From Tipula vernalis (lineage: Eukaryota; Arthropoda; Insecta; Diptera; Tipulidae), in NCBI GenBank assembly GCA_958295665.1, contig OY282559.1, forward strand, positions 135,697,241 through 135,761,240: a stretch of DNA of 64,000 nucleotides. Direction: 5' to 3'. Each line of letters begins with the position of its first letter. Positions within the stretch are counted from its first letter, which is position 1. This document shows, piece after piece, positions 24,360-36,697 of this stretch. Below the pieces are notes generated by a model that had not been told where the DNA came from, made no database searches, and worked only from the letters and a program-made list of their open reading frames with translations. A program made the translations under genes and the position numbers.

Positions 24360-26430
24360 CCGTGATCAACTTTCAACATTCGTTCGGGTTTCAATTCTAA
24401 AGATTTTTATTTGAATTAACCTCAGACTAACAAGTGAAGTAAAAATAAGAAACCTGGAAATTTCGGCAATTTGGCAATGAACAATGTTGATTTCAAAACG
24501 CATTAGGCAAACAATAACCTGCTGAGTTTACGCTAAGCTGAGTTACAACTCACGCATCGAAAACGAAACCAAACAAACAGTTTTTAAATCGATTAAATTA
24601 ATACTTTTTAATTTAAATAAATAGTGTATAGTGTACATACTCGTATTTACTCGAAAATTATAAATTAATTTGGGGTAATTATAATTAAGTATTTTTTATT
24701 TATAACAACTAAATAATGGGTAGCGTTATATATACGTTCAAGTTAAATGAAAACCCATTTACATGCGGGTTTGTTTTATTGAAAAAAATTCATTCTCTTT
24801 TTGTGAACGTAATTTAGAACAATGTTAGATTTGTGTGTGTGTGTCATTACAAATTATTGTGAAATCGAGGTTAGAAATTGTAATTTTAAATTTTAATTTT
24901 TTTAGTGTGCGCGATATGTGTTTATTGCTCTATACATATATGGCACATTTTCACATATAATGACACATGCTGAACATACAAACATTGTGTTTTTTTATTT
25001 TTTTAGTGTGCGCGAACGGTGCGATATAAACTTAACCTCCAATTATTATGTACTTAAAAAAAAAAAAAAATAGTTTTATACCGAAGGACATCGCACATAA
25101 AATTGTTGCGATGTGAAAGTGTACATATTACAATTATTTTGGGAAAATCATTTATTAATTATTATTATTGAAATCATCTTTGTTTAATTTTTGCGCGACG
25201 TTATTTTAGGTTGGCGCCATTCATAAACAAATACATGTATACGATCATATGTATATCTAATATACCACATTAATATTATTTATCATCACCTTTATTGACA
25301 TTTTAAGTGTTTGCTAATTTTCACCTTAACGAAATATATAAAAAATTTACAAAAATAAAATTAAAATTACATAAGATGGAATGCACACCTTCTTAAACAC
25401 AAATAACATAATTTTTGTTAAGTCAAAAAAAATAAAAAAAAAAAAAATAAAATTGTATTGCGGTTATCGTGAATTTTAATCTTAAGGTTTATAATACATT
25501 TGTTGTTGTTGTTGTTGTTAAAGAAGGAATTAAGAAATACAACAAAAATATGATCACCTTTTTTGTTTAAATTATTTGTTGTCGTTGTTGTTAAATTTAG
25601 CATTAATTCTATTACATTCCGTTTACTTTTTTTGAGGGATGTTTGTTGCTTTTTCATTCGTTTTGTGCGGTTAAACAGAAAAATGTCAAATATTTTTCGC
25701 GATTTTCTATTCTTATCACGAATTTTATTATACAATTTTGTATCTTACACAATATGATTTTGTAAAAGATGTGACTTCCGTGATGAATGCGGGTGCATTG
25801 TACTTGGAGTTTTCCTATACATTAGTGTGCATTATTTGACTTATTTCGGTAATCTTGGGCCCTATTCACGAATTCCACATTCATTTTCGACATGTGGACA
25901 TCTCTCAAAATTCATAAAAACGTTCCGTTCGGAAATTTTAATTCGTGTGTTCTTAAATTCGCTACTAATGGAATTTTTTCGGTACTAAGGGAATATTTCC
26001 GACTGGGTATAAGTAGATGAAAAAAAAATTCCCAATATACGAAAATGTCAATAATTACAACAGGTGTAAAGTTTTAGACAAAACAACAAAATCAACAAAA
26101 CGTATATGTATACGGCAATTCGCGATTTAAAGCAATTTAAAACAAATTACTGCCAAAAACCAGGAACAACTATAACATAATATATGAATTAATACTTTTG
26201 ACTTAAATAAATGATTTTTGATATCAACATAACATGTACACATTCGATAAAAATCGTTTTTTACTGAGTCTGAAAATTGAAAACATTTTTCTGAGATATG
26301 GAGGTTAGCTATACTGTAGGATGCCTTAGTAAGCTTAAGGAGGATGGTTTCTAACAAAAAAAATTACTCACTAAATCCAAATGGCGTACAAATTTACAGC
26401 AATTTCAAAATCAGTAACAAAAAGACTATT
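24360..26430. other. noncoding AT-rich stretch
   Basis: No gene recognised. Simple repeats occur: a GTGT run at about 24834, a TTGTTG run at 25500-25520 and 25573-25592, and A-runs at 25055 and 25435. The phrase TTTTTTTAGTGTGCGCGA occurs twice (24899 and 25000). Small open frames here are compositional. Confidence 0.5.
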
Positions 26431-26439
26431 ATTCTTGTT

Positions 26440-27170
26440 TGGTAAGCCTAGGCAAAATCATAAAAATTTTTCGCGGGTTCGGTATAAAACGATATTTAAG
26501 GATATATAGGCATTATCCTTTGGACAGTACTGAGTACAGCTACATCGCTTCAATAAGATATAAAAGGAACATTTGTTGTTTACATTCAATGTCGTTAATT
26601 TTCATACGATATACAGAAATTTTTGAGGTTCACTGTATTGTAGATTGGCCAATTCACAGAGATGTTCCGCGGGTTTGACTAATAAAGATAATTAGTTATA
26701 GGCATGTTATATCGAATACATGTAGCCATATTCCGATACGATGAAACCGAATCATGTGTTGTTGACCTCGAATGTTGGTAATTTTTGATACGATATGCAG
26801 AAATTTTTGAGGTTCGCTGTATTGGAGATTTGCCAATTCACAGAGATGTTCGACGTTTATGAATAATAAGGCATAAGCATCCTATATCGACTACATATAG
26901 CTATATTCCAATACGATGAAATAGGACCATTTCTTGTTGATCTCGAATGTTGGTAATTTTGGATAGGATATGCAGAAATTTTTGAGATTCGCTGTATTGA
27001 AATTGGCCAAGATATAGGCATTCTATATCGAATACATATAACCATATTCCAATATGATGAAATGGAACCATATGTTGTTGACCTCCAATGATGGTAATTT
27101 TTGATAAGATATACACAGCTAATTCACATTGATGTTCCGCGGGTTCAACGTACATGTACAAGTTATTCTA
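26440..27170 (+). repeat. tandem array of about 180-bp units (left arm)
   Basis: The anchor CAGAAATTTTTGAG occurs at 26613, 26798 and 26973, spaced 185 and 175 bp. A fourth, partial unit ends with GATGTTCCGCGGGTTCAACG near 27150. Each unit contains CATATTCCAATACGATGAAA, GACCTCGAATGTTGGTAATT and CCAATTCACAGAGATGTTC. Confidence 0.85.
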
Positions 27171-27289
27171 TCCCTTAGTTCTAGATATTCTACATGACAA
27201 GGACCTTACGGGACTGTCATATGGTCTTTTATATAATTTAAAATTATAGTAATATTAAGTCGTGGCCGGAAGATATGCAAACCCTTTCT

Positions 27290-28317
27290 TCGTTAAATAC
27301 CAAGCTATATACTAGCAAGTCGAAGCTGAAATAGAAAAAGAACGCGGGAATAAGACTAACAAATTTTATTCTGACGGATTTGTACAATTTCTGATAAAAA
27401 AATATTTTTCATATATTGTTTTCTGGGCAAATTTATATTCAACAAAGTTTGGTGTACCAGGTAACATTTCCAACGCTGTTGTAGAAAATTGGTTTCAAGC
27501 TGTAAAGAACCACTATTTAAAAAATGCGCATGAAAATTGGGCGTGTCGTTAATATATTAAAATTCAAAAGCGAACAGAAACTGAAATCTATACCAATGCC
27601 AGAAACATTATTGTCAACCCCGAAAACTATGAAAAGAAAATACGTTCCTGATAATATGCTGAACGAAGAGCAGTGGAATAAAAAATCGCGACACTCAAAT
27701 AGTTCACCAAAACACTTCGGTTTAAAAGTACTTAACCGTTATAAGAAGCAATTAATTGAACCAGACAAAGATCAACATATTCAAGGTTTCAATGTTGAAC
27801 AGACTCCTTTATTAAGAAATGGATTTTCATCTGTTTATGGTGAAGAAACAATTTCGGTGGTCAATACTTGCGGATTTGATGCTCTTACAGTCATTTTAGT
27901 ATACGTATTGGGTGTTGACAATGAATTCATTAAAAATAAATTTTGTGAAATAGAAAACAATTTTTTTAATTTCATATCAAAAATAATATCGACCCAAAAA
28001 ATATCTGCTCAAACTTACGACATGCGTACCAATATATTATTTGATATATTTAAAGATATTAAATTTATAAAAACATTCAATAACACCACTATTAGATGCT
28101 GAATGTCAAATAACATATTTGATCGATAAAATGTTACCCCTGCTTGTCACAGTTTATCAAAAGCGCGTTGAAGAAAATCTCGTTCGCGTTAGAAATTCGC
28201 AAAATAGATATTTACCATTCGACATAATTACTGTAAATGAAAGCACTATTCGCAATATTGAAGGTTCATTATCGTTTGAAACGCTTGCATGCTCTGGGTG
28301 TGATCAAATTTAATAGT
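27290..28317 (+). pseudogene. broken coding core of foldback-like element, NTCGFD protein
   Basis: Three frames join in order. At about 27360-27540: KFYSDGFVQFLIKKYF and PGNISNAVVENWFQAVKNHY, which resembles the end of a transposase-like domain. At 27540-28100: a basic linker (TPKTMKRKYVPDNMLNEEQW) and then SVVNTCGFDALTVILVYVLG. At 28119-28317: ENLVRVRNSQNRYLPFDIIT and FETLACSGC. The NTCGFD box, a cysteine at the start of a hydrophobic helix, is of the kind found in cysteine-peptidase-like domains carried by some DNA transposons; this is a resemblance, not an identification. The Cys-x-x-Cys near the end could bind metal. I do not recognise the protein by name. The frameshift near 27535 and the stop at 28100 make it inactive. 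Confidence 0.5.
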
Positions 28318-28609
28318 TGATAAAATTATCAGGAATTATGGCTGACGTCCAATCGTTTAACAATGTAAATTATAAAATCAAAATTAAAGAAATTCAACAA
28401 GAAATTAGATTGAATCACGATTTTTTTTTTTTTTTTAAAAGCAGTCATAAACTATAATCAAAATGCAAAAGATTACACGTCCTTAAAAAAACGTCCCAAC
28501 AATAATTGGGAATTATTTGATGACCTAAAAAAATTTCCCATTATAACATCTGACCAAATTTGAATTATTCCGGCAATTCTGTTTTATTGTAAAGTATAAA
28601 CAGGTCATT

Positions 28610-28860
28610 CATTATGCGATAGAGAATGCCTATATCTAATTATCTTTATAAGTCAAACCCGAGGAACATCTCTGTGAATTGGCCAATGTACAATACAGTG
28701 AGCCTCAAAAATTTCTGCATATCGTATCAAAAATTACCAACATTCGAGATCAACAACAATTGGTCCTATTTAATCGTATTGGAATATGGTTATATATATT
28801 CGATATAGAATGCATATAACTAATTATCTTTATAAGTCGAACTTCATTTTTGGCAATTCA
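28610..28860 (-). repeat. inverted copy of the 180-bp unit (right arm)
   Basis: GGAACATCTCTGTGAATTGG, CAAAAATTTCTGCATATCG and ATTACCAACATTCGAG are complements of the left-array unit. About 1.3 units are present. Confidence 0.85.
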
Positions 28861-28861
28861 A

Positions 28862-30480
28862 CTGAGTATTTTCTCAAGTACTGTATTGTTGGCACCAATC
28901 TCCCGATGATTTTTTATTAGGCCATTGAATTGTGAGTATTCTGGAAATTTTACAGAATTTTGTGAAAGGGGGTAGCATGGTCAAATAAGGCCACAAAGCC
29001 TCAGGAGTCGTATATTCACATTGATTTTCGCAAATTTAACTGAGTATTTTTCCCAAGTACTGCATTGTTGGCACTAATCTCCCAATGATTTTTTATTAGG
29101 CCTATCTATTGTGAGTACTCTGGAACTTTTTCAGGATTTTCGGATGGGGATAGAATGACAAGGTTTTGCGGTAATATTTGACCATGCTATCCCAGTCACA
29201 AAATTCTGAAAAAGTTTCAGAATACTCACAATTAATAGGCCCAATAATAAATCATCGTGAAATTGGTGCCAACAATACAGTACTTGAGAAAATACTCAGT
29301 TGAATTGCAAATATGAAACGAAATACGACTCACAAGGCTTTCCGGCAATATTTGACCCTGCTATCCCTATTACAAATTTCTGAAAAAGTTCAAGAGTATT
29401 CACAATTGATAGGCCTAATGAAACATCATCAGGGGACTGATGCCAACAATACAGTTTTTGAGAAAATACTCAGTTGAATTGCAAAAATTAAATTTAATAC
29501 GATTCACAATGCTTTCCGGCTATCCAATTCTGAAAAAGCTCCAGAGTACTCACACTAGATAGGCCTAAAAAAAAATCATCAGGAGATTGGTGCCAACAAT
29601 ACAGTACTTCGAAAAATACTCAATACGACTCACAAGGCTTTCCGGCCACATTTGACCATGCTATCCACATCACAAAATTATGAAAATGTTCCAGAGTACT
29701 CACAATTGATGGGCCTAATAAAAAATCATCGTGAAATTGATGCCAACAATAAAGTACTTGAGGAAATACTCAATTGATTTGTAAAAATCAAATGAAATAC
29801 GACTTACAAAGCTTTACGGCAATATTTAACCAAGCTATCCTCTCATCACAAAATTCTGAAAAGTTTCAGAATACTCACAATTATTAGGCCTAATAAAAAA
29901 TCATAGTGAAATTGGTGTCAACAATACAGTACTTGAGAAAAAACTCATTTGAATCGCAAAATTCAAATTAAATACGACTCACTAGGCTTTCCGGCCATAT
30001 TTGACCATGGTATCCCCATCACAAAATTCTGAAAAAAGTTCCAGAGTACTCACATTTGATAGGCCTAATAAAAAATCATCATGAAATTGGTGTCAACAAT
30101 ACTACAATACTACAATAATTGATAGGCCTGATAAAAAATCATCGTTAAATTGACGCCAACCATACAGTACTTGAGAAAATACTCAGTTGAATTGCAAAAA
30201 TCAAATGAAATACGACTCACAAAGCTTTCCGGCAATATTTGACCATGCTATCCCCATCACAAAATTCTGAAAAAGTTTCAGAATACTCACAATTAATAGG
30301 CCTAATAAAACATTATCGTTAAGTTGACGCCAACAATACAGTACTTGAGAAAATACTTAGTTGAATTGCAAAAATCAAATTAAATACGACTCAAAAGGCT
30401 TTCCGGCCACATTTGACCATGCTATCCACATCACAAAATTCTGAAAATATTCCAGAGTACTCACAATTGATAGGCCTATG
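28862..30480. repeat. second tandem array, reversing orientation near 29170
   Basis: A different unit of about 150-180 bp is repeated roughly nine times. In the first two units (28862-29170) it reads CTGTATTGTTGGCACCAATC ... TTTTTTATTAGGCC. From about 29180 on it reads in reverse as AATAAAAAATCATCGTGAAA and TGGTGCCAACAATACAGTAC ... ACTCACAAGGCTTTCCGGC. The switch makes an imperfect palindrome of about 300 bp per arm. It is unrelated in sequence to the 180-bp unit on its left. No coding potential. Confidence 0.88.
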
Positions 30481-31185
30481 TTAGGTTCATAATTTATGTA
30501 TTTTAAGTTTACGTGTATTACATTGTGATTGTTCTTCGACAAGACCTAATTAATTGGTTTTAATGATTTAATGAAATAAAATAAATTTGAAGTGAGCAAT
30601 TTTTACTTGTGTTTTTGCATTCGCGCGTCAATCAAAACTACTCTACTCAAACAATAAAATTCAAAACTATTACATTGCTAATATTCAAAACCACATTATT
30701 CCAAAAATATTTTTTAAATATTTTTTAATCTAAATTAATTTCATTTATTATGATAATAATATTAAATTTAGAAATGTCTGATTTAATTAAATTCACATCC
30801 AAATCCTAAATAATTCAATTTTCCTCTTCATAAAACAAATTTTTTAAATTCCTTTAATTCGTAAAAAGTGGAATACATTACCTTTAATTCTATAAGACAC
30901 CTACCTATACGGTATTCTAATATTCGCACATTGCTGATATCATAGGTTATGTATTAGGGTTTAAGAGATATACCATCCATATACCATTTCCTTATCAGAA
31001 TTATAGGACGTGCAGTATTCCATTTTTAGAAACTTTCCGACTACGCGTCGGAGGAAGATTGAGCAAACCATATGTCAGTTAAAAAGCAAAATATCTAATC
31101 TTGTTACCTAAGAAATATACGATTATACCGAGATAATGGTAAGAGAAATGTATTAATGGTTCCTCGATTAATCTCATGGTGTCAT
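30481..31185. other. noncoding AT-rich stretch
   Basis: No coding region or repeat recognised between the tandem array and the LINE fragment. Confidence 0.5.
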
Positions 31186-31189
31186 CATG

Positions 31190-31805
31190 GTAAAAATATC
31201 AACATCAACCAATCTTATTGAATTTACCAGCAACACCATTAAAGAAATTGAAAAGCATAAGCAATTTGATGAGGTGTTCACTGATTTTGCAAACGCCTTT
31301 TATTCCATCAGACATTGTAAAACGTTGGAACAGTTAGAACCGATTCGGTTTCTGTAAATAGTTTGTTGGATGGTGTAAATCATATTTGATTAACCGCAGT
31401 TAGTGATAGAAGATCAGAATTAATTCATGTTACCTCAGGAGTAAGTCTCTCATGTTGGTCCCTGGATCTTTATAATTTGCATCAACCACATTACTGAAAT
31501 AATGCAGCATTTTAAGATATTAATGTTTATAGATGATCTGAAAATCTTTCGAACAGTCGAAAATATCGGTGATACGAATAAACTACAAGAAGACTTCGAC
31601 AAGCTAGCGAAATGGTTTGAGTCTAACCTTTTCAGTCTGTTATAAAATAATATCAAATTCATGGCATACTTTTACAAAAATTATTCGAGATGAAAAACCT
31701 AGGGTTTATACTTTCATTGAAAACAAGTGCTTTACTAAGCTTATTGAGCGATGTATCAATAGAGCTAATTCCATGCTAGGTTTTATTGAGCATTGGACGA
31801 CATAT
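31190..31805 (+). pseudogene. LINE reverse transcriptase fragment
   Basis: In several plus-strand frames: DEVFTDFANAFYSI (first catalytic aspartate region, about 31277-31310), then a GVPQGS-like but eroded segment, then HFKILMFIDDLKIFRTVEN with the catalytic pair as IDDLK (31510-31560), DTNKLQEDFDKLAKWFESN, and at 31730-31795 IERCINRANSMLGFIEHW. The order and spacing are those of CR1/Jockey-like RTs. No endonuclease, poly(A) tail or ORF1 is visible. Heavily decayed. Confidence 0.75.
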
Positions 31806-31809
31806 TTTT

Positions 31810-33110
31810 AATTTAATTATTTGTTTATTTTTTTTATTTATCAATGGTGGGTTGGCTTTTAAGTTAATGAAAATTAGTACAGCATTTTCATTCAATTTAA
31901 ACCAACAATACTGCCAGAATCAATAAATATTCTCCTAAATCAAGAGCGAATACTTTCTCTTATTGAAGATAATCTAAGAATTTCTATTCGAAAACTTTAC
32001 AGAGTTTGTCAAGTTTCCCGCACAAGTAAGTACACATAAAATTATTGGAAATTTAAAGTATTGTCCATCCAAAAACTTCAAAAGCTTACAGAAAGAACTA
32101 AAGTTACTTTTCTAACACTTAAATGGAGGTTACACCTTTAGGGATATCTGGTTTACCCAAATACCTTTTTGACAAGTTAATAAATTTCATATTCACATTC
32201 ACAAAGTTCGCACTTAGTTGCCCACTCTTTGGTTTACTAAAACGACTAATTGGATATAACAAAAAGTTTGCATATCGCAGCACAATTTGTCTACCCATTG
32301 ATTATGCAAAAAAAAAATTAAATTGAAAACAAGAAATTCCCATAGAAGAGCGAGCAAATTGAAGGAACTTAGATGATTTGCAAATAATTTTTATTCTCAA
32401 CAATATTATTAAAGAAGGAATAAATTACCTACCTTATATTTTGGCTCCCCAATCCATCTGAGTAAATATTGGCCACTTTAATTTTTATGTCACTCTGTTT
32501 CATCTGTTCCAATATCACTACGTGACGAAAACACTCAAACACACATAAACACTTAAACACAAAATACAGAAATCACTTTAATTATTATTACACTTCACTT
32601 AAATTCACTAGTATCACTTTATTCCTTGTAAGTTTCAAATTTAATGTTTCATTTAAGACTAATTTGTGTTATGCCAAATTCTAGTCAACTCAACAAAACA
32701 GGTTTTACTTTTTTTTATTAATAATTTGTTACGGTAAATTACTGCATCAACACAAAAAAAAATGATTGAATACAGTAGGATACACAAGATAATTAAAGGG
32801 TGATAAGGGCAGTAATAAAAATTATGAAAATTAATTAACAAAATTAAAAATTTAATAAATTTAGTTGTTTAGTGTGGCGGGGCATGGTGATCGAATAGTC
32901 GATCTAAGTTTATAACAAATAATAAATTATAAGATACGAATTATAATTCCAATAAGAATTTTGAGTGAAATTTTTTTTTTTTTAAATGTTGCCAATGGCT
33001 TATTATTGAATCTTTTTACATAAGAAACTCACAAGAAGTAATCAAATCTTAAGCTAAAATTTTTTTAATTCTTAACCAATGTTAATACATATTGTTAGGG
33101 CTCACAATTT
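31810..33110. other. unassigned AT-rich stretch
   Basis: No gene recognised. An open frame at 32123-32326 has no known motif. A cluster of repeated ATCACTT/CACTTA words occurs at 32510-32630. Confidence 0.45.
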
Positions 33111-33117
33111 AATTAAT

Positions 33118-34845
33118 TTAGACTATACTTTTATGTATATATCGACTTAAATTTACAGGTTCACAGGTTAAATCGCGCCTAAATCGCGGCTGTTTTAGTA
33201 TCTCCCTGGCCAATTCGTTGAGATGTGCTTCTAGTTTCGAGTAATATTTCGAACTGAATTCTTTAATTATTTCTTTATCGGTTTTAATCCCAAGATCGTC
33301 ATATATATTACTATTTTGAATGTACCATGGAGCATTGGTAATACTGCAAAGTATTTTCGCTTGGGTTCGTTGCAGGAGTTCTCTGTTTGAAGCGCTGGTG
33401 GATCCCCATAACTGAATACCATAAGTCCATATGGGTTTGATTATCACTTTGTACAGCAAAACTTTATCGGCTAATGACAACTGAGATTTTCTTCCCATCA
33501 GCCAATACATTTTGGAAAATGTAATTTTTATTTTGTTTGCGCTTTGTTTCAATATGATTTGTTCACGTTAACCTTCTATCCAGATGCAAACCTAAGTATT
33601 TTACCTTCGTTTGTTGAGGAATATTTTTATAGTTTAATTTCACTTGTGGGCAGGTGCGTTTGTTCAGCGTGAATGTGACATGAGTTGATTTGCGCCATGC
33701 CTTCAGCCAGTCCGCGACTTTGTTTATATGATTCTATAATTCCTTTGAGGGAATTTCAAAATTAGGGGGAGACTCCAGGATGACCGTTTCATCAGCAAAT
33801 GTTGATATTAATACTGTGTGGGTTACAGGTATATCAGCAGTGTACAACAAGTATAATATTGGTCTTAGAACGCTGCCTGGCGGGACACCTGCATTAATAT
33901 TATTTAAGCAAGTAGTTGCGCTGTTTTGTTTGACCATGTATTGCCTTTGAAGAAGATAGTTTCCCAAAACTGAGTGAAATTTTTTCGATAGAAGCTCTTT
34001 AATTTTGTAAATTAGTCCATCGTGCCAAACTTTATGAAAAGTTTATGCGATATCCAAAAAGGCAGCTGAACAATATTTCTTTTCCTCGAAGGTGATTTAG
34101 ATTGCATTTACAATTTTGTTTACTATTGCTCTATAGTACCGTGTTGGGTTCAGAATTTAAATTGATGGTCTGGAATATTGCGCCATTCTTCTAATACTGA
34201 TTTCAATTTCGTTAATAACATTTTTTCAAATAGCTTTGAGATTGTGGGCAGATGAGATTCGCGTTTTATTTTTTCCTGGCTTATGTATCATTGTAATCAA
34301 ACATATGTTCCATTTTTGAGGAACTGGTTCGCATGATCGCGTTGAGTACAAATGTTATTAGTTTTATGCATTTATCAGGCAATGCCCTTATCATTTTTCT
34401 AGTAATGAGATCATGTCCTGGTGCCTTTTTCGGCCTTATGCAAGTTTTAATTGTATTCTTAACTTTCTTCCAGTTATACTTTATAGGTTTGTAGGATAAA
34501 CCATCATCCATTGGCTGGGGTAGCACAAAATAATTATCTTCTTCGTGTGTGACGAATACTGTTGCTAGATGAGCACCAAAAGCATTGGACTTTTCTTCAT
34601 CACTTCTCGCCCAATTTCCAGTTGGTAGACTAATCGGTGGATTAGAATTTGTTGGCCTTTTTACATTTTTTGTTGCCTTCCACAAAGAATAATCTGTCCT
34701 CTCGGTTGGCTTAAAGCAAATCTTAGGGCCTTAACAGCTCGATTTAATTTCCATTTCAATAACGGTGATTTTGTTTGCTGCCATTGACGGCGAACTTTTC
34801 GCTTTTCGTGGATTAGTTCCTGTATTTCTACCTCTAATTTACCTG
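33118..34845 (-). pseudogene. Jockey-clade LINE, 5'-truncated
   Basis: The minus strand reads, 5' to 3': VEIQELIHEKRKVRRQW (about 34830); NWARSDEEKSNAFGAHLATV and IRPKKAPGHDLITRKMI (34620-34420); NINAGVPPGSVLRPILYLLY and TFADETVILESP with the catalytic box as ADET in place of ADDT (33900-33770); and the Jockey C-terminus KVLLYKVIIKPIWTYGIQLWGS plus IYDDLGIKTDKEIIKEFSSK (33450-33240). The FADET substitution would abolish polymerase activity, and frames change several times. The endonuclease is missing, so it is 5'-truncated at the border of the next BEL/Pao element. Confidence 0.88.
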
Positions 34846-34907
34846 TGTGTGTGTGAATAATTTTAAAAAATAATCAACAATATTGCAAGCACTGTCGTGA
34901 ATGAAAA

Positions 34908-35621
34908 ATGGAAGCTTTGAAAAGGCAACGTGGTGTGATTAAGGGTTCCATGACAAAACTATTCGCGTATACAAAGGGCAATCTCGAAAAAGGCAACGTC
35001 GATGAAATTTATGTAAAACTGAATCGAGCGCAACAACTCATGAATGAATTTATGAAAATTGAGAAACAGATGTTTACCGAAGATACGTCAGTGGAATCCG
35101 ATCTATCGGAATTTGAGGATACCTACTATGCGGTATTGGCAGAGCTAAACGCTAACATTCGAAAGCGCAGTCGAACCACATCATTGATGTCTTCTCAATT
35201 AAATAATACGACCATGAATAGTTCGCAGTTGCATGGAACCGAAATTCGCTTACCCAAGGTCACAATCCCTACGTTTGACGGAAGTTACATGGAGTGGCAA
35301 TCGTTTTACGATATCTATGCATCCACTATCCATAACAAAGAGAGCTTAACAGCGGCCCAGAAATTTCAATATTTGAAAAGTTTAATCAGAGTAGAGCCGG
35401 CTACTTTGATCCGTCATTTTCCCGTGACCGACGCAAATTATCACGAAGCATTGAAAAAATTAATTCAGCGCTACGATCGGAAACACTACACGATCAACTC
35501 ATTTCAACCGAGTATTAGTCAGCCAACCTCAACCAATATCAGAAAAATGACGGATGCGTTCGATGAGGTTATCAGAGGACTAAAGATAGGCGAAACGGCA
35601 GAGAACCGAGATCATACATAG
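34908..35621 (+). pseudogene. BEL/Pao gag (DUF1759-type)
   Basis: An open frame of 237 codons from ATG 34908 (MEALKRQRGVIKGSMTKLFA). It contains the helical N-terminal region (EIYVKLNRAQQLMNEF, ESDLSEFEDTYYAVLAEL) and the DUF1759 hallmark EIRLPKVTIPTFDGSYMEW plus SFYDIYASTIHNKESLTAAQ. Then ALKKLIQRYDRKHYTINSF matches the usual LxxRYxNxR helix. It stops after KIGETAENRDHT; the next frame starts only 11 bases later, a gag/pol break caused by a frameshift. The zinc-binding part is eroded. Gag packages the element RNA. This copy is dead. Confidence 0.88.
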
Positions 35622-35632
35622 CCCTAAGCAAA

Positions 35633-36697
35633 ATGAATAGTGAGACGAGAGGACTATGGGCACAAGAAACTGTCGGAGCAAATTTACTAACATTTGACCA
35701 GCTGCTGGAATTTCTCAATAAGCGAACGGACACGTTAGAAACAAAAACAGGCTTCCGCCAGACGATGCAACCACGAGTACCGAAACTGCAAGCATTAGCA
35801 ACAACGAGTGAGCCTGAGTGTTCTGTATGCAATCAAGGGGATGTCAACAATCGAGCGACTGCAGAGGTTAAGAAATCGCAGGGATCAACCGATTCGACAA
35901 CGTGTGGCAACACATCAGTACCCACTACAAAAACCCTTCTGCCAACCGCCATGGTAAACATCAGAGATCGCCACGGAGAATTTCATGCATTTAAAGCACT
36001 TTTAGATTCAGCATCTCAATCCTCATTCGTGTCGGAATCATATGTCCAACAACTGGCATTGCAACGGCATCAAAGGCGAGTATTGATAAAGGGAATCGGC
36101 GAAACGACTGTTGGTCAAACAAGAGGTAAAACTGAATTATGGATAGCTCCCACTACAAGCAACCAGCCCGTATGGAAAACCGAAGCATTCATTGTATCCA
36201 AAATTGCAACCAAATTAAATCATTATAGCAGTGTTTACGATGGTGAGATAAAATTAAGCGACATGCAACTGGCCGACCCTACATTCAATGAAGCGAGCAC
36301 CGTAGACTTACTACTTGGAGTCGACATTTTTGCAAAGGCCATGCAAGGTCAGACTCGTAAACTAAACAATGGTCTCATTGCAATGAACACAGTATTTGGA
36401 TGGGTAATAGCCGGAACTAGCATTAAATTTAATCAGCCAGAAACGAAGAACTTCAACATATTAATTGATATTGATCGTAGTCTGAGACAATTTTGGGAAG
36501 TTGAGGAAATACGAACCGCTTACAAGCAATCAACTGAAGAAGAAGAAGCATGCGAGAAACTTTATAAAACTACTACGTCCAAAGGGGCAGACAATAAATT
36601 TATTGTAAGATTACCGTTTCGCGAAGTACAGAGTACATTAGGTTCATCTTTTCACTTGGCGATGAGTAGATTGCTGTCTATAGAGAGGCACAAATAA
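35633..36697 (+). pseudogene. BEL/Pao protease and RT entry
   Basis: This 354-codon frame continues gag (LLTFDQLLEFLNKRTDTLE), then one remaining cysteine motif (CSVCNQGD). The aspartic protease follows at about residues 115-200: FKALLDSASQSSFVSESYV has the catalytic D-S-A in the D-S/T-G position. NEASTVDLLLGVDIFAKAM and LNNGLIAMNTVFGWVIAGT follow, then RSLRQFWEVEEI, the standard approach to RT, and FIVRLPFREVQSTLGSSFHLA. The frame breaks at 36697 just before the RT core. Confidence 0.88.

Larger units (their letters stand above)
26440..28860 (+). mobile_element. foldback-like element: inverted tandem repeats around a coding core
   Basis: About 180-bp units are repeated three to four times at 26440-27170. 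The same unit, inverted, occurs at about 28610-28860. Between them lies broken coding sequence (27290-28317). Long terminal inverted repeats built of tandem subunits around a coding core are the design of foldback (FB/NOF), Galileo and some Mutator-like elements. No target duplication or exact termini could be fixed, so the classification is architectural only. Confidence 0.5.

Noticed and set aside
25418..25757. Opposed open frames with N/K-rich and V/F-rich proteins
   Set aside because: They come from TTG/CAA microsatellite tracts.
26440..28860. tRNA-like B box suggested by GTTCCGCGGGTTCAACG in the 180-bp unit
   Set aside because: No A box at a suitable distance and no cloverleaf could be drawn; tandem terminal-repeat origin is simpler.
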